A stretch of DNA of 29,553 nt from Larix sibirica (lineage: Eukaryota; Streptophyta; Pinopsida; Pinales; Pinaceae), in contig NWUY0304547448.1 in NCBI GenBank assembly GCA_004151065.3, positions 1 through 29,553 on the forward strand. The letters run 5' to 3'. The stretch's first letter is position 1, and every line of letters starts with the position of its first letter. The position numbers were made by a program, and so were the translations under genes. Of the stretch, positions 9,700-20,240 are shown piece by piece. The notes under the pieces were generated by a model, which was not told the origin of the DNA, did not search any database, and saw nothing but the letters and a program-made list of their open reading frames with translations.

Positions 9700-10760
9700 T
9701 GCTAGTTCAATAAATGGATCAGGTTAAGCTAGCCGGGTAACAAAGTGGGCCCGTATTCATGCTCTTCAACCAGCCCACCAGAGAGCCCCTCCTCCTTATA
9801 CTTAAAGAAATTATTACCCTCAAACGATTTCCAATCTCTGTAAAGGGAATAAAAAGGTAGTTGTACAGATAGGCAAGCCAGCCAGAGAGCCCCCGAGCGA
9901 GCCCGGAAATCAAATAAGGAAAGGAATAGGGTGGAGCGAAAGTAAGGCGGTATCGATACTGAGTAGGTAGGGTTTATAGCCTTATTTGTTGGATATGTAA
10001 GTAGGTCTGAAATGCACTGTAAGTAATAACTTATGTATAATATGGATCACTTCCCTATCCCCTTCATATGCTATGTCTAGTAAATCTCTATTGCACGCAC
10101 TTACGGGGCAGACAACGACAGTCATTGCCGGTAATCAGTAAATTGAATGCTGTCTCACTAACTCTAAGAGGATTCTATTTAGGTTCATTCTATGTCCCAC
10201 ATTAATACCTGTTCCACGCATGCATCCGGAGGTTTCTTCCAATGCTCTTATCTTTTAAGTTACTCATCTAGTAGGGCATTTACCGTTATAGGCTGGCACT
10301 GGACTTACCGTAAGGTTACCAGAGGTAAGTAGAAACCCAGCGTTGGGTTGGGTGGGATATATAAGGAGTAATCACTAGATTTTTTACTAAATAGAATAAT
10401 TGGATCGGTTGTTCATGCTTCAGATAACTGTGGTTGGAGAGATACCTCTCCCTACTATATCTTCCCTTTGAGTACTAACAGTTGAGTCTATCATACCCAG
10501 CCAGGATAGGAGGTCAGGCCGTGGTAGGCAGCCAACCAACAAATAAAGCCTACCCCCTCCCTAATCCATCTATTCTGGAAGTATTTACTAAGGCAGTTTT
10601 AGTTCCGACGATCCAACACGACTTACTTAGGTGTCTAACTGACATTAATTCTGTATGTAGGCTTTACCAGGTTTTCCCTAAAAGGCAAAGTTTGTATTAA
10701 GGAAGCATTTAAAAAGCTGGGGTTTCGCGAGTAGAATAGGGTGCTGTCTTCATTTATAAA
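9700..10760. other. Unassigned spacer
   Basis: Open frames of 64 codons (9719-9913, minus) and 72 codons (10482-10700, plus) show no motifs. No RNA gene or strong repeat was recognised. Confidence 0.25.
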
Positions 10761-10765
10761 TAGTC

Positions 10766-10945
10766 CAGTTCAAAGTGCCTAACTAAGCAAGCCGCTCCTC
10801 GCCCTTCCAACCAAGATCGTCTGGCTGGCTGTATTGAATCAAGAAAGAAAAGAGGGAGGGAAATTATATACTTAGCTGTCCAACTGACAGTCTTCAATAA
10901 AATAGGCAAGGAGCGTAGCGTCCAGTTCAAAGTGCCAACCCAAAA
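10766..10945 (+). repeat. Paired motif block (cagttcaaagtgcc), copy 1
   Basis: cagttcaaagtgcctaa stands at 10766-10782 and cagttcaaagtgccaaccca begins at 10923. Just before the second motif is gcgtagcg (10913-10920). The same arrangement recurs at 16513-16604, including the distinction that the first motif continues with taa and the second with aaccca, with gcgtagcg before the second. The intervening DNA is 86 bp longer here, so an indel separates the copies. A weaker motif, aaaagtgcccacccaac, lies near 11069. Confidence 0.75.
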
Positions 10946-10995
10946 ACGTACAATCAATCCCTAAGTTTGGTAAGTAGAAAAGAAGGGAGGGTGGT

Positions 10996-13030
10996 TTACA
11001 CAATTGGTAGGTTGGTTGCACTTAAGGCAAGTAGGCTAACCAAACAAAGGAAAGGTAATACAAATGCGAAAAGTGCCCACCCAACTGGGGCCCTAAAACA
11101 CAAATAGGGGACAGATATAGTAGTGGTAATTGAAATAGTGAAACGTGGACTAATATACGAGACCACTTCATAAAAAGTGAAACAAGGCATAAATAATCAT
11201 GGAATAAGCGATGGCAAGTTCCGCCGGTATAAACCTCTGAAATAGCCATCGCTGTATCAACACTTTTTTACTTGACTGATCCCCCAACAGAAATTGAAAG
11301 TGAAGTTTCCTTCAGGAAGAATAGCATTTTAAGACGTTTCACCACGGCTAGGCGGGATGGCAAAGCTATTATTATAGCTAGGATTAATTGGATTCTGCCA
11401 TTATTTAGAGGATTGATCACTGGGTTTACCCATAATGTGATAAGAACTTCTCAGCCCACTAGCTCTGGTTAAGGTACAGCGCAGCTTATCCGCCGACCTC
11501 CTTAAGCTATAGACGTAAAGGGGGAGTTTCACTATTACAGAAATACAGTTTAGATTACACATCATAAGAGTTGGGATCCAAATAGAGGCGAAAGTTACGT
11601 TTTACTTTAAGAAAAATGGCTACGACGTGAACACCATTTGATAGAGAGATAGACTCGCTACGATTGCTGCGATTGCTCGCTGGTGGGAATTGAAAGAAGC
11701 TAGTTTGTTAGCTGGCTGTCGGTGGGCTATTCAGAGGGGGTGGGCTGCATGGTGCTTCCTGATCTTCGTTTGTTTTGGAAGTTTGCTCCTTTTGGCTTCA
11801 GCTCTTTCCCTTCCTATGGCGATCACTGCTTCGGCTATTGCTTGCTTCCGTTGCTCTTCCTAATAAATATGGGGGTATAGGGTCCTAACTTCCACCCAAA
11901 GGTGTAATTTGAAGGGATTGACCCAGGTCCGATCGATCTAGCAAGAAGTAAAATGACGAAACATGCCATGCCGGTTGGTCCGTGAATTCCAAAAACCCTC
12001 ACCCTCCTACCCTCAGGTGAGCCCTGTCCTCGGAAATGTGGTTTTCAAATAGGCAAACCTCGTGTTTAGGGGGTCCCAATAGCCCCACATTTTTATGTAG
12101 CCAACTTTATTAATTAGGGCATGTCAGGTTTCTTCCTTCCATCTCATAAGGCAGGTGTCAGTAGAAGCTTAGGCGGTGGGTTAGGTTAAACTAGATTATA
12201 AGCCCATTCAGTTATCTCAAAGCAAGTTTGGTATGTTGGGGGTGATCCCGGTCGATACGAGAGACGTTCCCTCTCCCTTATGGTCGAGCGTGCTTTCGCT
12301 TCCAAATGCGCTTTCAATTAATAAAAACCTCGTTTTTAGGAGGGGGAGGGCAGAAGCATCATTGGTCACTGGGGTCCAGAAAGAAAGTTATTATTAAGCC
12401 AAATATTAATTTAATGCTTTTATGCTTAGTACTTACAATAAAAGTTTGGGAGGCTGCAGTTAGAGCATTAGGCACTTAGTTTAAAACCGATTAGATCAAC
12501 ATTTTTGCTTTCTTGAAACTAGCTTTTTAACCTGATATGATTATACTCTTTTACCAACTGATGTTTTCAAGTTCTTTTTTATTTAGGCACGGAGTGTTCG
12601 GCAGGTAAATTCTAGGCTTAGGCGGGTTAATTCCCCCATTAGGGAGATAGCCTTCCTTCTAAGCGAATCAATTTACTGACTTATGACTTGGATTTCAACC
12701 GCTCTGCCCCTGAAATTTCCCCACTTTGAAAGGCCATCTTCAGTTTCCCGGACGAGGCTTGGACTGTCAGCACTGTAAGCAGTAGCGTTTGATGCACGTA
12801 TCTAATCCATTCTGCGGGCGGGTTAGAAGGCAATCCGGTTCATAGAGCTTCGAGATTGTAAGTAAAGCTCAAGGTTGATAAAATGCGCATGATGGAGGCA
12901 CAGAATGTGATGCATCTATTTATCCCAGTTGGATTGTTCGGCCTAGGAGTTGAGCTCCTACTTTATTTCGGAAGGACCGGAAAGCCATAGCTTCCATTCC
13001 AACGGCATATAGCTTAATAAAGTTCCACGA
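10996..13030. other. Unassigned spacer
   Basis: No gene or RNA gene was recognised. The part 11640-11870 is T/C/G-rich, with repeated gattgctgcgattgctcgct wording. A small plus-strand frame (12883-12990, 35 codons, starting MRMMEAQNVM) encodes one hydrophobic stretch reading FIPVGLFGLGVELLLYF. It is too short to name and may be chance. Confidence 0.3.
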
Positions 13031-13035
13031 TCTAT

Positions 13036-13250
13036 GCTTCAGTGTTGGCTGTAGAGAGATAATCAGGCAATTAACGCTCGATCTCAGCTGAAGTGCTTGA
13101 CGCCCTCCGCTTCAGTGTTGGCTGTAGAGAGATAATCGGGCAGTTCTGCCCCGTCCAGCCTCGTTTTTTCTCTGAAGTTATGCGAGCAAGAATCAATCGT
13201 TTTGCGCCATTTCTCTTAAGTGCTTGACTGTAGAGAGATAATCCAGAAAC
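13036..13250 (+). repeat. Three-copy repeat cluster, period 73 bp then irregular
   Basis: A 29-bp identical segment that starts gcttcagtgttggctgtaga and ends gagataatc occurs at 13036-13064 and 13109-13137. A third partial copy, ctgtagagagataatc, lies near 13228. In this copy the segment is joined to aagtgcttgac (13218-13228), a word also found on its own at 13091-13101. The third copy therefore looks like a recombinant of two neighbouring words. The overlapping minus-strand 107-codon frame (13071-13394) reads through the repeats and is probably a by-product. Confidence 0.85.
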
Positions 13251-13551
13251 CTTCAATAGGGGTTGGGACCGAAGGCAGAGCTTCTGAAAGGGCTTATTCA
13301 GAGTTACGAAATGACCGATTAAAAAAAAAATGAGTTTCAGAGCTATTTCCATCCTACCTTGCTCCGATAATTTGCTCCGAGGATAATTGATCAACAGCGA
13401 TTGACCCTTTCATTCAATGTAAACATACAGGTTACGTGCGTGGGATCAATAGGTCAGGTACGCACCCACCCACTCTAAGGTGCTTTCAGTAATCGATCCA
13501 CCTCCTATGTTTTTTCATTCAACTTTTCAATCTAATAGGAAACACTGAAGT

Positions 13552-13740
13552 AAAGGTAGTGTAATGCCATCCATACCATGTCATGCTATCCCGCCCATAT
13601 AAGTTTCTAGCAGTACCTACCTCCTGCTCGCTTCATGAATCATCAAATGGTATAGGGCATTCAAAGGTGAGTAGGGTACTAAGTGAAGGGGGGTAAGGTT
13701 GTTGGTTGAGTTGATCCATCCGGCCCTGATAAGAGAAGGT
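13552..13740 (+). repeat. G-run dispersed repeat, copy C
   Basis: This is the most complete copy of the family described for 7737-7795 and 8303-8500. It contains the upstream half shared with copy B and the downstream half, after the G run (13687-13692), shared with copy A. It therefore links the two other copies into one family. Confidence 0.75.
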
Positions 13741-13791
13741 AAGTACATGAATGCACTTAGTCAATCGGGACTGCTATTAACCCTTATATTT

Positions 13792-14020
13792 GAAGCACCG
13801 GATTAGATGATCCAAGCTTACCCCCTTCCCTTTATACCGTCACCCTAGGAGCATGGAGTTATGGATGGATGCCCGGGGTACCCATTACTTTCTCTTAGAA
13901 GCAGCACCGGATTGATCACAGAAAATGGGAAAGCATAATTACGTTATTGATGCAACACCTATCTGCGGGAGTAGATGTCATGTGAAACCATTTCATCAAT
14001 GAAAAAGGGAAAGCGTAATG
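13792..14020 (+). repeat. Nested short direct repeats
   Basis: gaagcaccggatta at 13792 returns as gcagcaccggattg near 13901. gaaaatgggaaagcataatt at 13921-13940 returns as gaaaaagggaaagcgtaatg at 14001-14020, with four mismatches in 20. The word agaagcacc followed by aaatgggatagg near 15896 may be another decayed relative. Confidence 0.55.
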
Positions 14021-14040
14021 ACATATATAAGGAATGACTG

Positions 14041-14780
14041 TAATTTATTTATTAATTCTTCTAGTAGCCAACATGAGCTCTCTTCGGTTGCTGGACCATG
14101 GATGGGGATATAAGAATGTCTGGATAGCCAGTATTTATGTGTATGTAAGACTGGACAGGAGACAGACTAACTAGTCAAGGCCAGATAGAAAAAAAGCCTT
14201 GTTCAAGCCATAAAGGTCTTATTAAGTAAGGGCATCATCTGGTCTATACCCCCGGTCTTAAGATCACTGGAAACAGGGTGTTGCAGCAGTTGCGTTGTAA
14301 TGAAAGCAACTCCTGGTAGAACTAGAGTAGCAGCATCGCAACAAAGCTGGCTGGGTACCTGCATCATATAACTGGAGTACCAGCTGCAATATGTGATGAG
14401 TCCACGAGTAAATGTAAGAAAGCAAGCCGGCTTTCGTCTCTCGCCTGAGACTTTCCTTTATTTTGGGATAACCCAATTTCGTCACGGTCTCAATTCTGTA
14501 TCATTCATGATCCGAGCTGGCAAGACTATGGGCAGCTAATCCAGTCATAGAGAAGTCCCTTGGAATAAGATACGGCAGGAAGAGGGCGAGATTGAGCACA
14601 TTGGGTTCAAGGCGGGAAGGATGTAAGATCAATTAAGTACTTCTGGTGTCCTGGTACGCCCGGAATAAGAAAAGATTAAACGGGCCGGTAAGAATATTTT
14701 CGGGTGGAAGGTAGAACCTATCTGTCTTTGAGAAACCCTTTCTTTATGGGGGTTGTCAGCAGGCTACAGGGACCAGGTAC
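14041..14780. other. Unassigned spacer
   Basis: No gene or RNA gene was recognised. A 73-codon minus-strand frame (14264-14485) has no motif. Confidence 0.25.
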
Positions 14781-15360
14781 ATTATTTTGATGCACGTGCA
14801 TGGGACTGATCCGTGCAGTATATTTCAGAGATGATGGCATATTTGGATACCCTTTTCACTCTAGTATCCAGATAGTCAGATTTAAGAACACCCCACCAGA
14901 GTGGGTGGATTTTGATGATCATGCATGGGAATGATCTGAGCGTTCTTGACAGAACGCTAAGGGTTATTTGGGCACTCATTTGGCTCCTCTATCCAGCCAT
15001 ACTTTCCGTTTGCCTAACGCCCTCCTACACAGGGGATTTCCAGACAGGGGTTCTCCGAGCTCTGTAGTGTGCCACGTGTCAGATTTCATGGACGTGCATG
15101 GCAGTGATGTACTCAGTTTATCTGGAGCGTTGAGGCAGTTCTGGGTACCCGTTTGGCCCTTCTCTCACAGGTTCTGTTAGACTGTCAAATATGCCCTAGT
15201 ATTTCCTCAGTTCCCAGCAGCGGGTACTCACACGTGTGGTTGAATAAGCAACATGGTGGTTGGTTTGATGACGTGGATTATGATCTTGCCCTTCATTTGC
15301 CTGGATTGGACTAGTATGGTAACTCATACGATGATATTACACTCCGGGTAACCATCTTAA
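14781..15360 (+). repeat. Four-unit degenerate tandem array, about 125-180 bp units
   Basis: A core word recurs four times: gatgcacgtgcatgggactg at 14789, gatgatcatgcatgggaatg at 14914, catggacgtgcatggcagtg at 15087 and gatgacgtggattatgatct at 15267. Each is followed some 40-60 bases later by a TTTGG-rich phrase: atttggatacccttttcact, atttgggcactcatttggct, ctgggtacccgtttggccct and catttgcctggattggacta. Starts are 125, 173 and 180 bases apart. The units have diverged by substitutions and indels, so the amplification is old. The small frames across it (14782-14979 minus, 14968-15180 plus) are not credible genes. Confidence 0.7.
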
Positions 15361-16200
15361 GACCTAGATCTGCCTTCCTAGACCGCTTGGATTGGAATTG
15401 GATGAATTAAGTGTAGGACATAGGAGCAGCAGCTACTTATATTTTATTATCCGGGCAGGATTGGCATGAATGGCACGCACGTGGATGGCATGAAACAACC
15501 CTTGACTTTACTTACTGCCTTGCCCTAGTAATTGGGTACCACACAGTTTATGGGTGGGTATCATGTTATCAACAACGGAGCCCCTACCTACTTATACGAA
15601 TCTGGTATTTGAAAACCCATATTATCTTTTACCTTATAGAAATAGAACCTAGAAATATGGAGAGTGGATCGAGGAAGGAATTACCCCTGTACCCATGAAT
15701 TTTATCAGGACGAGAAAGAAGTATATTAGGGTGGGGTTGGTGGTTTACCTTTAGCTTAGCTTAGATCCCTTAACCGCTTACTGGATGGCTTGGCTTGGCT
15801 CTTATCAACTCTTTACCTGCAAGAACTGGATCTGTAGCCCCACAGACCAGGAATAGGAATGCACGTAGTAAGTCAAATTTTATTCCCTTACCTTAGAAGC
15901 ACCAAATGGGATAGGTTTATTAGCCCCACCTTAGACCTAGAATCGTAACTTCGTTCCTGCCTGCCATATGCCTTAGAGTTCAGGGGCCCCCTTACCCTCT
16001 TTAGACCGGAATCCTAAGAGCAAGCATCCAGTAAACACTATAGAAGCCACTAATACCCAACGTAGACAGACAGGGGCATCATGCTATGACACACTACCTT
16101 TTTACTATTTACCTGCCACAACTAGTAGACCTGGATGGAGCCAGATACCTGGAATCACGTAGCGTAGGTAGTGGGTCAGCCATGGAGATCCTTATAATCC
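15361..16200. other. Unassigned spacer
   Basis: No gene or RNA was recognised. The word gatggcatgaaacaaccctt near 15486 matches the reverse complement of copy B of the G-run family (around 8330-8347, ggcatgaaacaacctt). This suggests a small inverted fragment of that family. Confidence 0.3.
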
Positions 16201-16212
16201 CGGGGGGGATTA

Positions 16213-16238
16213 CATGTATGTATGGATGGATGGATCAG
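16213..16238 (+). repeat. Tetranucleotide run (atgt then atgg)
   Basis: tgtatgtatggatggatgga is a short simple-sequence run following a G run (cgggggggatt). Mutation by slippage is likely. Confidence 0.8.
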
Positions 16239-16512
16239 CCAGCCCCTTAACCTTAGATTTAGAATGCCGGAATAGAGCAGGGCTTCCTTCCATCGCACCC
16301 ATCCTATTTAGCAAGACCAGCCATTTCATCTCAGTCATCCCAGCTGTACCATCCAGCCCAGCCAGCCATGTTTCTGAAGTTCTGGCTTTAGTTCCTAAAT
16401 AATCTGGCAGTTCCCTTCCCACGTAACACGATCCAACGCCAGATTGTTCGCTTCGCCACGCCACCCACCACAAACATTCATGGTGTAGGCTTAAATACAA
16501 AAGGAAATAGTT

Positions 16513-16604
16513 CAGTTCAAAGTGCCTAAGCGAGCAGCCAGTGACTAAGTTTAGCGAGACAGCTGGGGCGTAGCGGGATTGTTCAGTTTCAAGTGCCAAC
16601 CCAA
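16513..16604 (+). repeat. Paired motif block (cagttcaaagtgcc), copy 2
   Basis: cagttcaaagtgcctaa stands at 16513-16529, gcgtagcg at 16568-16575 and cagtttcaagtgccaaccca from 16584. The order and the flanks match copy 1 at 10766-10945. Both copies are followed by cacgta or acgta and then aatc wording. The copies are in the same orientation about 5.7 kb apart. Confidence 0.75.
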
Positions 16605-16947
16605 GCACGTAAATCTAATATAATAAGGCTGCATAAAAACTAGTATCTGGGTGGGAAGCCCCGTCCCTCCCGTCCAACCAATGGTTTTACCAATCATCCC
16701 CCAGCTAATGAAGAGATAGATAGACCGTTATTTATTCGACCGTCGTACCAGCTTTTGAGGATAACAAATGAAGACTTTTCTCCAGCGAATTCAAAGAAAA
16801 ATAGATAGACCGGCCCCCCTATCGAAGTCATTCATTCGGCACAGTGAAGCAAGAGCAAATTACCCGAATGTGTCTCCCATCGCTGCTGATGAAGATAGAT
16901 GAGTAACCCCACCATCCAGCTTATTTACCACTGCTTTCTCCTCTGTA

Positions 16948-17192
16948 CTTGACGTTCGTGAAACACTGAATTTCAAGGAATAATACAATTCATCATTGAT
17001 CTACCCTATATCTCGTAGACAAGGAGAGATATATCATTATATATGTAATTACGCTTTAGCATCATATGGGATGGGATCTCCGCTCTTTTCATCATCGATC
17101 TACCCTCTATATCGTATACAAAGAGATATATCATTATATATGTAATTATGCTTGCCTTATGACTTGAAACGAAGTGTTTCACGAACGTAAAG
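16948..17192. mobile_element. About 245-bp element with 30-bp terminal inverted repeats
   Basis: The left end (16948-16977, cttgacgttcgtgaaacact then gaatttcaag) matches the reverse complement of the right end (17163-17192) at 26 of 30 positions. Inside are two direct copies of a roughly 64-bp segment (16991-17055 and 17090-17152), both ending atatcattatatatgtaatt. The shape recalls a non-autonomous inverted-repeat element or a foldback structure. No reading frame for a transposase exists and I could not demonstrate a target-site duplication, so mobility is unproven. A segment related to the right end lies in opposite orientation at 25696-25754. Confidence 0.55.
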
Positions 17193-17195
17193 TTA

Positions 17196-18300
17196 GGGTG
17201 ATAAACTTAATGTACCTTTCCCATAACGGTCGAGGAACAACACGGCCCTCGTACCTCACCTTCAATGTATGTGCGTTCGGGTTCTACTCCTCACCCCCTC
17301 ACCCCCTCGAGATTTGCTCAATTAAGAAGACGTGTTTCCCTTCCTTATCTACCGCTAGCCCGACATCTATCTTTCTTGTGCTAGCCCCATATTAACCCAG
17401 CGAGCAGCAATATCTTTCTTTTTTTAGCAGTTCCACTGGTGTGCATTCTGTGAAGGTCCCTAGGTCTTGGTGTACGGCTCAAACTCCCTGACCCTAATGT
17501 CTATATATAGGCCCTCTCTCTTACTGGCTCTAGCCTTTACCATAATAATTTATCAAGCCCTTTCTTTATCCCAAGAAGACTAACTAAACCCCTTCCAATA
17601 AAACCCTTCCTCTACTTTGTGTCTGATCTCAAATTGTGAATAAACAACATATAAATGTCTCAATCAATCAATGTTTTCTTCACCTAATAATTTGTAGCAC
17701 CTTTGAGCACCTATGTTATAGTCTCTTACTATAAAGAACTAAGATACCTCTCTCCTAGGAGTATGTTTCTTGACAACTTCAGAAAGAGGCATGGGAATTT
17801 TCAGTTTGATCAGTTTATGTCTGATATCAAAGGGTGGAGGCACTAAATGGGTTGCTTCTAGGGTTTTGATTACAACAAAGAGTCTATTCAAAATGTCATT
17901 TTGCTATTGCAATGATGAGGATTTTTAACTCACACCAGTGCCTCAATTAATCTTTTGGGTTGCTAAAACACCTTGGGCTCTTCCCTGATCAGAATCACAA
18001 GTATTATAAAGAGGCTTTTAGTTTGGTGTCTTTCCTTGAACTTGCAACACCCTTTAGAAGTACAGCTGCCTTATATATCTGTCCTTATTAGTTAGGTGGT
18101 AACTCATAGAATGGAAGTAGGCGATAGGGCCTACATAAACACTGGACAAGAGAATGGAGATTCCCTTAAAGTTATCAACAGACCACGAGAGAAGGACCCT
18201 TACCTTCAAGACAGATCCGAGAGAGTTTTTTACCCCATGACATATGGGAGAATGGATGGAGAGGCAGCAAGTTAATACCTCGTTTATACTATGCACCTTG
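17196..18300. other. Unassigned spacer, partly AT-rich
   Basis: No gene was recognised. The stretch 17630-18050 is less repetitive and more AT-rich than the rest and could be captured DNA, but no frame on either strand resembles a known protein. Frames of 73 codons (17174-17395, plus) and 80 codons (18054-18296, minus) lack motifs. Confidence 0.25.
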
Positions 18301-18303
18301 CTT

Positions 18304-18485
18304 ATAGCCGATAGTTGCTCTAGTTGCTGCAGTCATAAACTCGATGCTAAGAGTCAATCCAGGTAGTGATCACCCCGCTATCAATATTTCTACTTTATGC
18401 CAGGCGTTGATGCACTCAATCCCAAATCAGGTCAAATCTTATTGATTGATTATGCTTTATTTATGATGCACCTGCGAAGGGTCAG
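18304..18485 (+). repeat. Degenerate repeat family (gatccagg words), copy 2
   Basis: Ordered words atagccgatagt, actcgatgct, caatccagg, tatgccagg, actcaat and gatgcacctgcgaag compare with those at 19064-19225 (atagccgaagccaatagt, gtcgatccagg, caatgccagg and gatgcacctggagaag). The order is kept at similar spacing, so the two segments are probably diverged copies. A third lies at 2701-2800. Confidence 0.5.
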
Positions 18486-18823
18486 ACACCTCATTTACAA
18501 ACACCAATTCCACCTTATTTGCCAGGAGTCATCAACACACACAGCGTAGTTAGGTGATTGTCGAAACAGAGATTTCTTTCTGGGCCCCGGGGCAAGTAAG
18601 ATATAATTCACTTCCCGCACATAGAATAACCACTTGCTTTCAGGGCATGGTGGATGAGAAAATGTTCCCGCACGAAGACCCACTACCTACCGTATTTGGT
18701 GTACGGGGACAACTGGTCACATAGAACTGGGCCTTGGGTATGGGAAATTAGCTTCACCTCACTAACTGGGCACGTTAGTCATTGTTTAAATAGCGGATCA
18801 TCAAAATCGTTCATAGCTTGCCT

Positions 18824-18912
18824 TGGATACTTGGCTTGACTCCCCGGCTTTCTTTATCCTGGGCTGCTCGGTTGGGCTACTTGGCTTGATTACTACTTGG
18901 ATTGACTCCCGG
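18824..18912 (+). repeat. Imperfect repeats of tacttggcttgactcccc
   Basis: Three related stretches occur: ggatacttggcttgactccc (18825), gggctacttggcttgatta (18874) and ctacttggattgactcccgg (18893). The second and third abut. It is a small degenerate tandem cluster. Confidence 0.7.
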
Positions 18913-19063
18913 TTATTTTCAAACTATTCCCCCTCGGACCTACTATCATTGTTTATAATACTTATTAAGTGCATTGTTAGGGGAGACAAGGTTACCATTG
19001 GGGTGCTTAAATGTATTTATTCTTTCTGAACTATACTATTTTACAACGTTTCTTTTTTTATAG

Positions 19064-19225
19064 CCGAAGCCAATAGTCGCTAGTCGATCCAGGTTCAATG
19101 CGCTGGTACTCAATGCCAGGTTTACACGCTAGGTGTCAATGTTTCTTGTCTCTTTGCGAACCGATGGAGACATCTTCTTGTAAACAACGCACAATCTTAC
19201 TTAACGGATGCACCTGGAGAAGTTG
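19064..19225 (+). repeat. Degenerate repeat family (gatccagg words), copy 3
   Basis: See 18304-18485 for the ordered words. About 20 bp downstream is ataattacgtatataatgca (19242), which resembles the taattacatatataatg read on the minus strand of the 17.1-kb element. This may be a small fragment of that element. Confidence 0.45.
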
Positions 19226-19490
19226 ATGTGGCCATTGTTGTATAATTACGTATATAATGCAAGCCAAATAAATGAACCCTTACAAGAAAAAAAGCGTTCC
19301 ACGGATTACCCAGTCAATTTACATTATCCCACCCATTATAACATTCCCCAGTAAATAAACATTCTGTTTACTTCCGCACCTGCCATCATCTTACGAGAGA
19401 GAGGGGCCGCCCGACATAGCCTCCTCAACCAAGACAGAGCCGGGAATAAACAGTGCTCGCAGTGTTTGTCATTATAGTATAGCCGGCGGG

Positions 19491-19553
19491 TGGTTCATCA
19501 TATAGCTGGTTAGTCAGATAGACGACTGGTTGTTCATATAGCTGGTAGACTCC
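19491..19553 (+). repeat. Two-copy repeat of tggttcatatagctggt
   Basis: tggttcatcatatagctggt (19491) is followed by tagtcagatagac. The second copy, tggttgttcatatagctggt (19527), is followed by agac. The period is about 36 bp. Confidence 0.75.
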
Positions 19554-19559
19554 CCCGGG

Positions 19560-20240
19560 AGTTCCGCCGACATAGCCTGAATAAGCATAGCCACCGGAAT
19601 GAAATTAGCATAACCTCCACGAGATGGATGGCATGGGACAACATGGCACAGCATGCGACGGCACTGGGATGGAAAAACCATTTTCTATACCCTCAACCCT
19701 AGACCCTTCCCTAGCTCACTTCACTCAATGCCGAACATAAACTCAAATAGAGGGGTTGCAGAGTCAGTTTCTTTTTAGGAAGGAGCTGGAGGATTATTTT
19801 GACCCTTTGAGCCAACCAATGAAACAACAAGAAACACACGATTAATACACCACTTATTAACCTTCCATGAGGCTTTCCGCCTTTCACCCCAAGCCCCAGC
19901 CTCACCAAGGACAACAGAAGAACCCCTTTAGTCACAAGCCATTAGTCATAAGCCCACATCATACAAGCCAAGTTCACTAAGTAATAACACCCGCCGTGAA
20001 AAGAGTGTGTGCCTAGATGTTAGGCAAGGAAATGGATTGCTTTCTTTTATATACTTGTAACTCCATGTTTAAGGCGAACAGGGTTTACATAATGTCCCTG
20101 ACAACGAGAGGAGTAAACCCAAAGAGATAAAGACCTCATCACTGGCCGAAAGGAAAAGGCCCCTTTTCGCCATAAAAGATAAAGAAATAACCCCGAATAT
20201 GAGGTTAGAGTATTCGGCCCTCCGGGTCATTGTGAAACAG
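19560..20240. other. Unassigned spacer, CA-rich part
   Basis: No gene was recognised. The part 19810-19980 is CA-rich (gaaacaacaagaaacacacg, cacaagccattagtcataag) and resembles the array at 20.64-20.92 kb without a clear period. Minus-strand frames of 74 and 69 codons carry no motif. Confidence 0.3.

Larger units (their letters stand above)
16210..16608 (-). other. 132-codon ORF across repeat block, unlikely gene
   Basis: The frame runs through the second paired motif block, so its start-proximal residues (VTGCSLRHFELNYF) are repeat translation. The rest has no recognised motif. The opposite strand is also open for 62 codons (16214-16402), which argues for low stop density and not for selection on a protein. 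Confidence 0.15.

Noticed and set aside
13036-13250. CRISPR array
   Set aside because: Only three copies, one of them partial, with irregular spacing and shared words in the spacers. This is a local tandem repeat.
13071-13394. 107-codon minus-strand ORF as a gene
   Set aside because: Its carboxy-terminal half is translated from the three-copy repeat, whose 73-bp period is not a multiple of three.
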